Part shown: piece after piece, positions 46,463 to 55,366 of the stretch | Position numbering within the stretch: the first letter of the stretch is position 1 | Layout of the letters: every line of letters begins with the position of its first letter | NCBI GenBank assembly: GCA_945885625.1 | Contig: CAMCYS010000001.1 | Location: forward strand, 124,001-188,000 | Length of the DNA stretch: 64,000 nucleotides | Source of the DNA: Bifidobacterium breve | GTDB taxonomy: Bacteria > Actinomycetota > Actinomycetes > Nanopelagicales > Nanopelagicaceae | Direction of reading: 5' to 3' | Notes under the pieces: model-generated | Seen by the model: only the letters and a program-made list of their open reading frames with translations | Told to the model about the DNA's origin: nothing | Databases searched by the model: none | Program-made: the position numbers and the translations under genes

Positions 46463-47041
46463 CTATTTAGGCTCAATCGGGAAATCCAGCCCGCCCAGGG
46501 CCTTCCAGCGCGGATCAATGGCTTCGTGGGCGTGATCCTCTGGCAGCGTCGCCCACTTCTCCCCGCATTCAGGGCAGAGGCCCAAGCATTCGAGATCGCA
46601 AAGTGGGTTAACTGGCAAGGCCAGAACTAAGGCATCACGAATCGGAGTCTCTAGATTCAGTATGTCGCCTTCCATCATGAACTCTTCATCAAGATCTAAA
46701 TCTTCGTCATCATCGCGCTTTTTCTTGCGTCCACCACGATCGTTAGTCGGTTCGTATCGATAGAGCTCCTGCATAGTGCGATTTAACTCAATTTCAATTG
46801 GATCTAAGCAGCGAATACATTCACCTTTGGCAACTGCATAAATCTGTCCAGTGGCAAGAATTCCTTCAGTGACTGACTCAAGACGCAAATCAACTTCAAT
46901 TACTTCGCCGACTGGAACTGCCATTAATTCAACGCCAACGCGCTCAAGAATTTCTAGATCAAGTGTGTATTCTTTCATTTCGCCAGCACGTCGCGGCAGC
47001 TCATAAGTGTTTAACTCATAAACGCGTTCTGGACGTGACAT
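46463..47041 (-). CDS. yceD: YceD/DUF177 family protein
   Basis: This 192-residue acidic protein contains the conserved CIRCLDPIEIELNRTMQELY and LCDLECLGLCPECGE motifs with the CxxC pairs of DUF177, thought to help 23S rRNA processing. A highly charged stretch (KKKRDDDEDLDLDEE) links the two parts. It is between the sepIVA-like gene and rpmF, a conserved location. Confidence 0.88.
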   Translation of the reverse strand: MSRPERVYELNTYELPRRAGEMKEYTLDLEILERVGVELMAVPVGEVIEVDLRLESVTEGILATGQIYAVAKGECIRCLDPIEIELNRTMQELYRYEPTNDRGGRKKKRDDDEDLDLDEEFMMEGDILNLETPIRDALVLALPVNPLCDLECLGLCPECGEKWATLPEDHAHEAIDPRWKALGGLDFPIEPK

Positions 47042-47062
47042 GACTTCGTTAATCGGCCTTGA

Positions 47063-47545
47063 TTATTTGTCGTCAGCAAGTTGTGAAAGTACATCACGTT
47101 CATCGGCGCCAGCAAGTTTTTCACGACCACGAGCCACAGCATCCATGGTCTTATTCAAAATAACTTCAAGCGTTGCAAGTCGAGAGTCAATATATTTCTC
47201 AACTTCGGCTCGTTCATCTTCAGCAGCTTCGCGACCTTGTGCCAAAATCCGCTTCGATTCCTCGCGCGCTGCTTTCACAATTGCTGTTTGCTCAATCATC
47301 TGTGCCACTTCTTCGCGAGCGCTAACAATTAGCGATTCAGCATTTTGGTGACCTTCTTCAATGATCTGATCTCGTTGAGCGATTATTTGCTGCGCATATT
47401 CTAAATCTTTAGGCAAGCCATCCTTGATTAAATCAAGTAATTCAAGAAACTCGCCACGATGAAGTACAAAGGAGGCAGATAGCGGAACTCCGCGAGCATC
47501 TTCGACTTGTTGGATTGCAGCATTTAAATTCTCTAGAGACTCCAT
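47063..47545 (-). CDS. DivIVA/SepIVA-like coiled-coil protein
   Basis: A 160-residue mostly helical protein with an N-terminal segment ending in ASFVLHRGEFLELLDLIKDGLPKDLEYAQQII and then a long coiled coil (residues 50-145) rich in Glu, Ala and Arg. In mycobacteria the gene in this position (next to yceD and rnc) is SepIVA, involved in septation and membrane-associated wall synthesis. I infer the same role from position and form. Confidence 0.8.
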   Translation of the reverse strand: MESLENLNAAIQQVEDARGVPLSASFVLHRGEFLELLDLIKDGLPKDLEYAQQIIAQRDQIIEEGHQNAESLIVSAREEVAQMIEQTAIVKAAREESKRILAQGREAAEDERAEVEKYIDSRLATLEVILNKTMDAVARGREKLAGADERDVLSQLADDK

Positions 47546-47547
47546 AG

Positions 47548-48027
47548 TTACTTTCCTACTTTCCGGGCTTTTAAGGCCGCAATCACAGCTGGTGGCACCA
47601 TGCTCGAAACATCTCCCTCGTAATGAGCTAATTCTCTTATTAACGATGATGATAAGAATGAATGAGCCGGCGACGTTGCCATAAACATTGACTCGACGCC
47701 AGATCCTTGAAGATTAACTTGAGCCATTTGTAACTCATAATCAAAATCAGACATTGCACGTAAGCCCTTGATAATCACATCAATATTATTTGCTTTGCAG
47801 TAATCGCCCAGTAAGCCTTTCCAGGAATCTACCTTCACATTTCCAAACTTGGCTGTTGTTTCAGCAATCATATTCATACGCTCTTCAACTGAGAAATAGC
47901 CTTCTTTGGAGCGATTATTTCCAACTGCAACAATAACTTCATCAAATTGTGAACTGGCACGTCCGATAATATCGAGATGCCCATACGTGATGGGATCAAA
48001 TGATCCGGGGCAGATAGCACGTTTCAT
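47548..48027 (-). CDS. coaD: Phosphopantetheine adenylyltransferase
   Basis: Penultimate step in coenzyme A synthesis. The 159-residue protein has PGSFDPITYGHLDII (residues 7-21), GLRAMSDFDYELQMA and SFLSSSLIREL, all family motifs. TAGCGT seven bases before the ATG suggests a near-leaderless promoter. The next gene follows after three bases. Confidence 0.95.
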   Translation of the reverse strand: MKRAICPGSFDPITYGHLDIIGRASSQFDEVIVAVGNNRSKEGYFSVEERMNMIAETTAKFGNVKVDSWKGLLGDYCKANNIDVIIKGLRAMSDFDYELQMAQVNLQGSGVESMFMATSPAHSFLSSSLIRELAHYEGDVSSMVPPAVIAALKARKVGK

Positions 48028-48034
48028 AAGGTAA

Positions 48035-48040
48035 ACGCTA
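48035..48040 (-). promoter_or_regulatory. Candidate -10 element of coaD
   Basis: TAGCGT on the minus strand ends seven bases before the ATG at 48027. No Shine-Dalgarno is present. Confidence 0.45.
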
Positions 48041-48078
48041 GCAAGGTATTGCTAAGTAAGCCATTTCCCAGCGTAGAT

Positions 48079-48645
48079 TTAGGCGTGATTTAAATAGTAA
48101 ATCGTGGCTTGGCCGTAATTCTTACTTCTTGCCAGTTCAAATCCGCTCGGCCAGATTGGCTCTTTTGATCGACTAGTTCGCTCAATCGCAATTAGTGCAT
48201 CTTCACTTAAAAAATCTCCCAGATGTAAATTGATTAGCACTTCTTCTAGATCACTATTTGAATAATCATATGGCGGGTCAATATAAACAATTTCATATTT
48301 AATTTTTGCCGGTGCTTTCACAAACGCTTCAGCGTTCATGGCAAATAGCTGAAACTTTCCCGCTGGCTTTGCGGCAGCCACGATTTCAATATTCGCATTT
48401 ATTGTTCGTTGCGCGCCAAAGTCTTTTTCGACTGCGTGCACTATTGATGCGCCTCGCGATTGTGCCTCTAGGCCAATTGCGCCACTGCCCGCAAATAGAT
48501 CCAGAAAATTCAGCCCCACAAATTCACCAAACTCAGAAGTAAGAGATGAAAAAATTGCTTCGCGAGCCCGGTCCGAAGTTGGTCGCGTCGCATCTGCAAC
48601 ACTTGCTAATGGTCGCCCTTTGGCAACGCCGGCAATAATTCGCAT
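48079..48645 (-). CDS. rsmD: 16S rRNA (guanine966-N2)-methyltransferase
   Basis: Methylates G966 of 16S rRNA. The 188-residue protein shows the typical start RIIAGVAKGRPLASV, PTSDRAREAIFSSL, SAM-binding DLFAGSGAIGLEA and the catalytic DPPYDY near residue 125. It is six bases downstream of recG. Confidence 0.92.
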   Translation of the reverse strand: MRIIAGVAKGRPLASVADATRPTSDRAREAIFSSLTSEFGEFVGLNFLDLFAGSGAIGLEAQSRGASIVHAVEKDFGAQRTINANIEIVAAAKPAGKFQLFAMNAEAFVKAPAKIKYEIVYIDPPYDYSNSDLEEVLINLHLGDFLSEDALIAIERTSRSKEPIWPSGFELARSKNYGQATIYYLNHA

Positions 48646-48651
48646 GACTAA

Positions 48652-50823
48652 CTATCCCCGATCAATGAATTCACTAGCAGTATCTGATTCTAATTGAGCG
48701 AGTGCTTTAGCTAATTCACTTTCATAGCTCAAAGCTGGGTCTTGTTCAATTAGAGCGGCTGCTTCGTCGCGGGCACTTTCAATCATCGCTTCATCGCGGA
48801 GAACTCTAAGCAACCGCAACTTTGATTTTGCGCCAGATTGTGAAGCTCCCATTACATCGCCTTCGCGACGTTGTTCAAGATCGATACGTGAGAGCTCGAA
48901 ACCATCTTGTGTCGCTGCAACTGCTTCTAAACGCACACGTGCTGGAGTTTCTGGTTCAGCACCAGTTACCAATAGACATAAACCCGGTGCGCTTCCGCGG
49001 CCGATGCGACCACGTAATTGATGTAATTGCGAAACACCAAATCGATCAGCATCCATAATCACCATGATCGTGGCATTTGGTACATCCACGCCCACTTCTA
49101 TCACCGTTGTTGAAACCAAGACATCTATCTCACCGGCTGCAAAAGCTTTCATAGTGGCATCTTTGAGTTCACTGCTTTGACGACCATGTAACGGGGCTAA
49201 TTTCAGACCTTTGAGAGCGCCAGCATGAAGCTCGGGTGCTAACTCTTCAACGCTAGCCATGCTCTTGCTCTCTTCACCATATAGAAAATCAAGGTCTGCA
49301 TCCTCTGGCGTGCCCGCACTAATTCGGGGAGCAACTATGTAAGCCTGGTGACCGTTCGCTACATCTTCTTTGATGCGAGACCAAGCGCGCTCTAAGTGTG
49401 TTGGTTTCTCTAGAACTGGAATCACGTGAGTCGATATTGGTGATCTACCCAAAGGTAATTCGCGCAGCGTGGAAACATCTAAGTCGCCGAAGACAGTCAT
49501 CGCCACTGTTCGCGGAATTGGAGTTGCCGTCATGACCAAAAGGTGTGGCGGCAGTTTAGCTTTTGTCTTGAGAGCATCGCGTTGCTCAACACCAAAACGA
49601 TGTTGCTCATCCACCACAATTAAACCAAGATCGTTGAACTGAACTGTCTTACTTAACAGGGCATGTGTGCCAATAACTATGCCGGCCTCACCTGATGATG
49701 CAAGTGCCAGTGCATCTTTGCGCGCTGTGGCACTCTGCGAGCCAGTTATTAAAGTTATTTGCGTGGCATTTTCGGCGCTTCCTAATTGGCCGCCAAGAGC
49801 TAACGGGCCTAATAACTTTTCAATTGTTCTCAAATGTTGTGCCGCTAATACTTCAGTTGGCGCGAGTAGGGCTGCTTGTCCCCCGCTATCAACTACTGCG
49901 AGCATGGCTCTTAGCGCGACAATGGTTTTACCTGAGCCAACTTCACCCTGAAGTAATCGATGCATTGGATGATCAGCAGCTAAGTCTGCTTCAATCTCTT
50001 TGGCAACTGCCAACTGCCCACCAGTTAATTTGAATGGCAGCGACTTATCGAAAACTTCAAGTAGGCCACCGCTACGAATTGGTCGCGCAGTTGCAGTAAG
50101 TGCTCGAGCAGCTGCACGTCGTTTAACCAGTAATAACTGCAGCAAGAATGCTTCATCAAAAGTTAAGCGTTCGCGCGCTAAATCAGCAAGATCTAAGTCA
50201 GTTGGCTTGTGCAGGTTTATTAGCGCTTCGCGCAGCGTTGGATAACCCATACGTTCGCGCAGGTAGTTAGGTAATGGATCTGGTACTTCATCAAGTGAAT
50301 CGATAGCCAACTCAATGCACTTAGCAATTTTCCAGGAAGGTAACTTCGCAGTCGCCGAGTAAATAGGCAGAAACTTTCCCGCGAATTGCGCAACTGCATC
50401 ATCAACATCGCTGCCATCTGGCACCATCTCGTAATCCGGATGCGTTAGCTGGCGCTTGCCGTTGAAAATACCGATCTTGCCGGCAAATAAACCTTGTCGA
50501 CCTGGTTTTAACTCTTTCTCTCGCCATGCTTGATTAAAGAAAGTTAGCGATAGTTTGGCGCTGCCATCGGTAACAATTACTTCAAGAATCCCACCTTTGC
50601 GTCCTCGCATTGGCCGATTGCTGGCCGATAAAACTTCAGCCAAAATCGTGACTTCATCGCCCTCGCCTAATAGTGCGATATCGGTTAGTTCCCCGCGGAC
50701 CACATAGCGGCGCGGATAGTGCCTCAATAGCTCATCGATACTTACGATTCCAAAATTATCGGTCAGGACTTTTGCGGTGCGATCACCGATCACATCTCGC
50801 GCTTTGTTCTCTAGTCCGGCCAC
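48652..50823 (-). CDS. recG: ATP-dependent DNA helicase RecG
   Basis: Remodels stalled replication forks and branched DNA. About 723 residues: wedge/OB domain in the N-terminal third (RHYPRRYV), Walker A GEVGSGKT near 310, DEQHRFG (motif II) and MTATPIPRT, then the C-terminal helicase lobe (QLRGRIGRG). I chose the GTG at 50823, since the known N-terminus starts close to it and GAGAAT lies six bases upstream. A TTG at 50925 would add 34 poorly conserved residues. Divergent from rpmB. Confidence 0.9.
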   Translation of the reverse strand: MAGLENKARDVIGDRTAKVLTDNFGIVSIDELLRHYPRRYVVRGELTDIALLGEGDEVTILAEVLSASNRPMRGRKGGILEVIVTDGSAKLSLTFFNQAWREKELKPGRQGLFAGKIGIFNGKRQLTHPDYEMVPDGSDVDDAVAQFAGKFLPIYSATAKLPSWKIAKCIELAIDSLDEVPDPLPNYLRERMGYPTLREALINLHKPTDLDLADLARERLTFDEAFLLQLLLVKRRAAARALTATARPIRSGGLLEVFDKSLPFKLTGGQLAVAKEIEADLAADHPMHRLLQGEVGSGKTIVALRAMLAVVDSGGQAALLAPTEVLAAQHLRTIEKLLGPLALGGQLGSAENATQITLITGSQSATARKDALALASSGEAGIVIGTHALLSKTVQFNDLGLIVVDEQHRFGVEQRDALKTKAKLPPHLLVMTATPIPRTVAMTVFGDLDVSTLRELPLGRSPISTHVIPVLEKPTHLERAWSRIKEDVANGHQAYIVAPRISAGTPEDADLDFLYGEESKSMASVEELAPELHAGALKGLKLAPLHGRQSSELKDATMKAFAAGEIDVLVSTTVIEVGVDVPNATIMVIMDADRFGVSQLHQLRGRIGRGSAPGLCLLVTGAEPETPARVRLEAVAATQDGFELSRIDLEQRREGDVMGASQSGAKSKLRLLRVLRDEAMIESARDEAAALIEQDPALSYESELAKALAQLESDTASEFIDRG

Positions 50824-50977
50824 GGCCGTATTCTCTCGCTTTTTCGCCGTGACTAGCCTGTTCTGAGCGTGATTCGCCTTTAGAGGGGGTGGCAAGGTAA
50901 CCTTTGCTCCTGCCTGAAGTAGCAAAGCTGCCTTGGCGCATTACTTTCAATTTAATTAGTTAATAAGGAGCACGACG

Positions 50978-51163
50978 ATGGCATCAAACTGCGACATCTG
51001 TGGCAAAGGCCCCAGCTTTGGAAACAAAGTGTCTCACTCACAGGTAAAGACTCGTCGTCGCTGGAATCCAAATATCCAACGCGTGCGCACCCTTGTTGCT
51101 GGTGCAACTAAGCGTCAGAACGTTTGTACTTCTTGCCTAAAGGCCGGCAAAGTAACTCGCTAA
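50978..51163 (+). CDS. rpmB: Ribosomal protein L28 (zinc-binding form)
   Basis: A 61-residue L28 with an N-terminal CDIC and C-terminal CTSC pair, the zinc-containing version. Strong AAGGAG ribosome-binding site. Its transcript probably ends at a hairpin inside the convergent thiL gene at 51191-51213. A weak TTTGCT/AGCAAA hairpin lies upstream at 50903-50926. Confidence 0.95.
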   Translation: MASNCDICGKGPSFGNKVSHSQVKTRRRWNPNIQRVRTLVAGATKRQNVCTSCLKAGKVTR

Positions 51164-51178
51164 CGCGTACTTAACTTT

Positions 51179-52099
51179 TTACTCGAAATGGCGCCAGGTA
51201 TCTGGCGCTTTTTCATTTCCCAGAAGATTTAAACCACTGCCCGCACTTACGCTGCCGATCTGCAATCCCGGTAAATCTTGCCCAGTTGCTAAAAATACAT
51301 GGTCTTCGCCGCCGCCCAAAATTAAGTCGGTGATAGAAATGTTTAGTTCTTCACTTAAAGTACGCAGTTCTGCGAAATCAGCTGATGCTTGAAACAAATC
51401 GAAATCAAGATTGAATTTTACCTTTGAGGCTACTGCCATTTGTTCTGCTTGCGTCATAAGTGAATCACTGACATCACACATGGCAGTAGCTTTAGCTAGA
51501 TTCGCAGCGTATGCGTAATTAAGTGATGGGGCCCGAAACGCGGCAACTGCGCGCTTGGCTGCCTTGGTTTCAATCGGCAAACTTTTTTCCAAAATTGCTA
51601 AACCTGCGCGTGACCAACCTGGCAAATTAGAAATGTATATCTGGTTACCAACTTGTGCTCCGCTACGCAATATTGCGGTTTCAACCTCACCAAGTGCGGT
51701 AATCGCAATTGTTACGGCAGCGCCTTTAGCGAGATCTCCCCCAACCACAGCTGCGCCGACCAAGTTTGCTTCGAAGGCAATTCCCTTAGCTAAGTTCTTA
51801 ATCCATTCCAGATCTTCACTTCCGGTCAGTGATACTGCCACTACTAAGAAGGTTGGCTTGGCACCCATGCTAAAGAGATCGGCCAAGTTGGCCGCGGTAA
51901 CTTTGCGACCAATCTCAAATGCACTCGACCATTCCTGTCGAAAATGAACCCCTTCGACCGCCATATCTGTTGTGATAACCGTACGATTGGAAGTTCGAAC
52001 AACGGCCGCGTCATCGCCAATACCTACTTCGAGATTTGGATTACTGCTTGCGAAAACTTGCGCCAACAGCGCTATTACTTCGCTTTCGGTAAATGCCAT
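51179..52099 (-). CDS. thiL: Thiamine-monophosphate kinase
   Basis: Phosphorylates thiamine monophosphate to thiamine diphosphate, the cofactor needed by Dxs. The 306-residue protein shows the PurM-like fold: GIGDDAAVV near residue 26, TTDMAVEGVHFR, ANLADLFSMGAKP, VVGGDLAKG and SDSLMTQA. ATG start with leaderless-type promoter. Its last codons contain the rpmB terminator on the other strand. Confidence 0.93.
   Translation of the reverse strand: MAFTESEVIALLAQVFASSNPNLEVGIGDDAAVVRTSNRTVITTDMAVEGVHFRQEWSSAFEIGRKVTAANLADLFSMGAKPTFLVVAVSLTGSEDLEWIKNLAKGIAFEANLVGAAVVGGDLAKGAAVTIAITALGEVETAILRSGAQVGNQIYISNLPGWSRAGLAILEKSLPIETKAAKRAVAAFRAPSLNYAYAANLAKATAMCDVSDSLMTQAEQMAVASKVKFNLDFDLFQASADFAELRTLSEELNISITDLILGGGEDHVFLATGQDLPGLQIGSVSAGSGLNLLGNEKAPDTWRHFE
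51191..51213 (+). terminator. rpmB terminator embedded in the thiL 3' end
   Basis: GCGCCAG (51191-51197), loop GTAT, CTGGCGC (51202-51208), then TTTTT. A perfect 7-bp stem and T-run on the plus strand, inside the last codons of the convergent thiL. Confidence 0.75.
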
Positions 52100-52105
52100 G
52101 CGGTG

Positions 52106-52111
52106 ATTCTA
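52106..52111 (-). promoter_or_regulatory. -10 element of a leaderless promoter for thiL
   Basis: TAGAAT on the minus strand ends six bases before the ATG at 52099. No ribosome-binding site is seen. Confidence 0.6.
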
Positions 52112-52193
52112 TTCCCCTGCCGATATCCACTAGAGAATTAACGCCCCTATGCGCTACCTTTACCACTTATCGGAACGCAAGAAGGAGACCAAA

Positions 52194-52430
52194 ATGTCAG
52201 TACAGGCATACATCTTGATTCAGACCGAAGTAGGCAAAGCAGACAGTGTTGCTAAATCTGTTTCGGCGATCGCTGGCGTAACTCTGGCTGAAGGCGTAAC
52301 TGGTCCTTACGATGTCATCATGCGCGCTGAAGCGCCAAGCATGGAAGATTTTGGTCGCATGATTCTTTCCAAAGTTCAAGGCGTGGCAGGTATCACTCGC
52401 ACGCTGACTTGCCCTGTTACTTCTTATTAA
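52194..52430 (+). CDS. Lrp/AsnC ligand-binding domain protein without DNA-binding domain
   Basis: The 78-residue protein is only the RAM (AsnC ligand-binding) domain: QAYILIQTEVGKADSVAKSVSAIAGV, GPYDVIMRAEA and GRMILSKVQGVAGITRTLTCPV. There is no helix-turn-helix. I chose the ATG at 52194, with GAAGGAGA just upstream. Such proteins may sense amino acids or regulate by oligomerising with full Lrp proteins. Its direct role is unknown. It is convergent with ddl. Confidence 0.85.
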   Translation: MSVQAYILIQTEVGKADSVAKSVSAIAGVTLAEGVTGPYDVIMRAEAPSMEDFGRMILSKVQGVAGITRTLTCPVTSY

Positions 52431-52441
52431 ATCGAATCTGC

Positions 52442-53512
52442 CTAATTACCAAGAACGCCATTTGTGCGGCGCTTTGCTGTGTCAATTAAAGCCTGCACAA
52501 TCTGCTCGTAACTCTTCCCGGTAGCTGCCCACATCTTAGGAAAAACTGATGTCGCGGTAAATCCAGGCATAGTGTTAATTTCATTAATCACAATTTCGCC
52601 ATCATTGGTAAAGAAGAAATCCACTCTAGCTAATCCGCTACAGCCTAGTGATTTAAATGCATCAAGAGATGCGGCGCGAATAGCATCGCTCGCGCTAGCT
52701 GGAATATCAGCTGGAATCACTATGTCGGTAGCGCCATCTAAATACTTTGCTTCAAAATTGTAGAACTCAAACTTCGAATCAATCTTAATTTGGCCAACTT
52801 GCGATGCTTGCGCAGTTCCATCAACTTCCAAAACAGCACATTCAATTTCTAGCCCAACCACTGCGCTTTCAACCATGGCTTTCGGATCAAATCTATGCGC
52901 CTCTGCAATCGCGCTTGCTAATCGATCAGCACTTTTGACTTTTGTGGTGCCTCGGCTTGAACCACCACGCGCAGGTTTAACAAAAAGCGGATAACCCAGG
53001 GCATCAGCTTTTTTCTGAATATCTAATTTATTTGAACTCCATTGCGTTGCGGTAACAGTAAAGCCATCTACAACTTTTAGTCCGTGGCTGGCAAAAATCG
53101 GTTTAGCAAAAGATTTATCCATGGCAACGGCTGAAGCCAGTACCCCGCTTCCGACATAAGGCAGATCAGCAATCTCAAAGAAGCCTTGGATAGAACCATC
53201 TTCCCCATATGGCCCATGAAGAGTTGGGAAAATCAGATCAACGCTAAGAGATTTACCGCCAACGCTAAACCCAGCCACATCTGCGACAACGGCTGGCGCA
53301 TCATTTGGAACTTCAGGCAGCTTTCCATCGACGATGCTTAACTGATGAGTTTCTGGAACCAGTACCCAGTTGCCACTCTTCGTAATGCCTAACGGCACAA
53401 CTTCATACTTACTGCGGTCAATAGCACTTAAAACTCCCCCGGCAGATAGACAGGAGATCTCATGCTCAGAACTTCGGCCACCAAAGACAATAGCTATCTT
53501 CTCTTTACTCAT
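52442..53512 (-). CDS. ddl: D-alanine--D-alanine ligase
   Basis: Makes the D-Ala-D-Ala dipeptide for peptidoglycan. The 356-residue ATP-grasp protein has GGRSSEHEIS (residues 11-20), LHGPYGEDGSIQG near 115, KPARGGSSRG near 180 and the C-terminal NEINTMPGFT. Overlaps gpsA by four bases, so the two are co-translated. Confidence 0.94.
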   Translation of the reverse strand: MSKEKIAIVFGGRSSEHEISCLSAGGVLSAIDRSKYEVVPLGITKSGNWVLVPETHQLSIVDGKLPEVPNDAPAVVADVAGFSVGGKSLSVDLIFPTLHGPYGEDGSIQGFFEIADLPYVGSGVLASAVAMDKSFAKPIFASHGLKVVDGFTVTATQWSSNKLDIQKKADALGYPLFVKPARGGSSRGTTKVKSADRLASAIAEAHRFDPKAMVESAVVGLEIECAVLEVDGTAQASQVGQIKIDSKFEFYNFEAKYLDGATDIVIPADIPASASDAIRAASLDAFKSLGCSGLARVDFFFTNDGEIVINEINTMPGFTATSVFPKMWAATGKSYEQIVQALIDTAKRRTNGVLGN

Positions 53513-54510
53513 TTAATGAAGTTTTCTGACTCGGTGCTTATCTTCATCAAGCGATCTAGCGCCTGTTGTGGAGTTAATAGGCCTTTAATCAAATCGGCTA
53601 CTGCTTCAATGATTGGAACTTCAACGCCTACCCGGTGTGCGACTTCAATTACCGCGCTCGCAGAAGCAACACCTTCAACCGTGCGAGAAAAATGCTGGCG
53701 GGCATTTTCATAACTACCGCCACGACCAATTGCTTCGCCAAAGGTGCGATTTCGTGAAAGTGGTGAACCACAAGTTGCAACTAAGTCACCCATTCCCGCT
53801 AAACCAGCTGCAGTTAGCGGGTCAGAGCCATGCGCAGCACATAGACGAGCAACCTCATTTAGGCCTCGGGTAATGATCATGGCTTGGGTATTTTCACCAA
53901 GATCTAGCCCAATTGCGATACCAACTGCTAAGGCAATTACATTTTTTACCGCACCCGCTAACTCGCAACCCATCACATCGGTTGAGGTATAGACCCGATA
54001 GTACTTGGCCTTAAATATCTCTTGAAGCTCTTTTGCTAAATCAAGTGATTGCGAGGCAACCACCGCTGCTGCCGGTTGTCGCAAGATCAGCTCATCAGCC
54101 AAGTTAGGTCCGGTAATAACTGCAATTTTGCGATTAGGCAAGATCTCTTCGATAATCTCACTCATGCGCATCTGAGTTGAAATTTCAATACCTTTTAAAG
54201 TACTTATAATTATTTCATCGCCTTTAAACAAGGGCTTTAGCTCGGTTAATTTCTCACGCAAACTCTGGGCTGGAATCGCCAACACAATATATTTTGAGTG
54301 GGCAAATGCTTCGTTGATGTCGCTAGTTGCCTTAAGTGACTCTGGCAAAACTTGGCCACCCAAATATTTGGTATTCGTGTGCACAGTATTGATCTCGGCG
54401 ACAACTTCTTCGCGACGCCCCCAAAGTAAAACGTCATTAGCGCCGTCAGCTAACACCTGGGCCATCGTGCTTCCCCATGCGCCTGCACCAAGAACGGTTA
54501 TCTTCGCCAT
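53509..54510 (-). CDS. gpsA: Glycerol-3-phosphate dehydrogenase [NAD(P)+]
   Basis: Makes glycerol-3-phosphate for phospholipids. The 333-residue protein has the Rossmann VLGAGAWGSTMAQVLA (residues 5-20), the catalytic lysine region GAVKNVIALAVGI near 195, and GLAGMGDLVATC near 245. It overlaps the stop of the downstream-facing plsC gene by one base, so plsC, gpsA and ddl form one operon joining lipid and wall synthesis. Confidence 0.94.
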   Translation of the reverse strand: MAKITVLGAGAWGSTMAQVLADGANDVLLWGRREEVVAEINTVHTNTKYLGGQVLPESLKATSDINEAFAHSKYIVLAIPAQSLREKLTELKPLFKGDEIIISTLKGIEISTQMRMSEIIEEILPNRKIAVITGPNLADELILRQPAAAVVASQSLDLAKELQEIFKAKYYRVYTSTDVMGCELAGAVKNVIALAVGIAIGLDLGENTQAMIITRGLNEVARLCAAHGSDPLTAAGLAGMGDLVATCGSPLSRNRTFGEAIGRGGSYENARQHFSRTVEGVASASAVIEVAHRVGVEVPIIEAVADLIKGLLTPQQALDRLMKISTESENFIK

Positions 54511-55292
54511 TACTTACTCTTCTTGTAGTTTCCGGTGCGTGGCAGCGTCGAGTTGTGTGGATCAAAAATTTCGATCGGACGTTTTTCACCGCGGAGCTCT
54601 TCTAGAATCGAAGTAATAGCCGCCATTGCATATGCAGTTGCTTCAGCCATCGCTTCGGGGTCTCCTTCTTTGCCATACCACTTACTAAAATCTAGTGGTG
54701 CGCCAGCCTTTACCTGCAACTTTGTGCGTGGAAAAATTTTAATTTTCTTGCTGTAGGCCGGCAGTACTTCTTGCGCCCCCCATTGGGCTACGGGGATTAC
54801 CGGTACTTTGGTCATAACCGCTAATCGAGCTAAACCAGTCTTGGCAACCATCGGCCAATAATTAGGATCACGGGTAAGTGTGCCTTCGGGATAAACACCG
54901 AGCATATGACCTGCCTTTAAGAATGCTCGGGCATGAACTAGCGCTGCCCCTGCATCTTTAGTTTCGCGCTCAACTGGCACTTGGCCGGCTTTACGTAAAA
55001 CAAAACCAACGATCGGAACTCTAAAGACAGATGCTTTACCTAGGAATCTTGGCGCGCGACCGTTTTTATAGAGGAAGTGTGCAAAAACTAAGGGGTCGAA
55101 ATACGAGATGTGATTGCAGCAAACGATCACCGGACCAGTTTTGGGAATATTGTGCGCGCCTTGCCAATTGTGTTTTGAAATCAAATTCATAAGCGGAATT
55201 ACCAGGCGACTTGCAATTGCAAAAGATGCGTTATTCCCAAGTAGATTACCTTTTGGAGGCGCGTAAGAAATATTTAGTGGCGCACTATCCAT
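54510..55292 (-). CDS. plsC: 1-acyl-sn-glycerol-3-phosphate acyltransferase (second PlsC)
   Basis: The 260-residue protein has NHISYFD (acyltransferase HxxxxD motif, near residue 58), VYPEGTLTRDP near 135 and a C-terminal extension. It is clearly distinct in sequence from the PlsC at 2.6 kb. It opens the operon plsC-gpsA-ddl, with a leaderless-type promoter. Together with gpsA it makes phosphatidic acid. Confidence 0.88.
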   Translation of the reverse strand: MDSAPLNISYAPPKGNLLGNNASFAIASRLVIPLMNLISKHNWQGAHNIPKTGPVIVCCNHISYFDPLVFAHFLYKNGRAPRFLGKASVFRVPIVGFVLRKAGQVPVERETKDAGAALVHARAFLKAGHMLGVYPEGTLTRDPNYWPMVAKTGLARLAVMTKVPVIPVAQWGAQEVLPAYSKKIKIFPRTKLQVKAGAPLDFSKWYGKEGDPEAMAEATAYAMAAITSILEELRGEKRPIEIFDPHNSTLPRTGNYKKSK

Positions 55293-55298
55293 AGAGTT

Positions 55299-55304
55299 AT
55301 CTTA
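55299..55304 (-). promoter_or_regulatory. -10 element of a leaderless promoter for plsC-gpsA-ddl
   Basis: TAAGAT on the minus strand ends six bases before the ATG at 55292. It lies 15 bp past the hup terminator. Confidence 0.55.
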
Positions 55305-55318
55305 GTTTAAAAGAGAAT

Positions 55319-55350
55319 AAAAAACGGGGCTACCTCGAAAGGCAGCCCCG
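55319..55350 (-). terminator. Strong intrinsic terminator of hup
   Basis: On the minus strand CGGGGCTGCC (55350-55341), loop TTTCGA, GGTAGCCCCG (55334-55325) and then TTTTTT. The stem is 10 bp with one G-T pair. It follows the hup stop by 16 bases. Confidence 0.9.
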
Positions 55351-55366
55351 CTAATTTATTTCTAAA

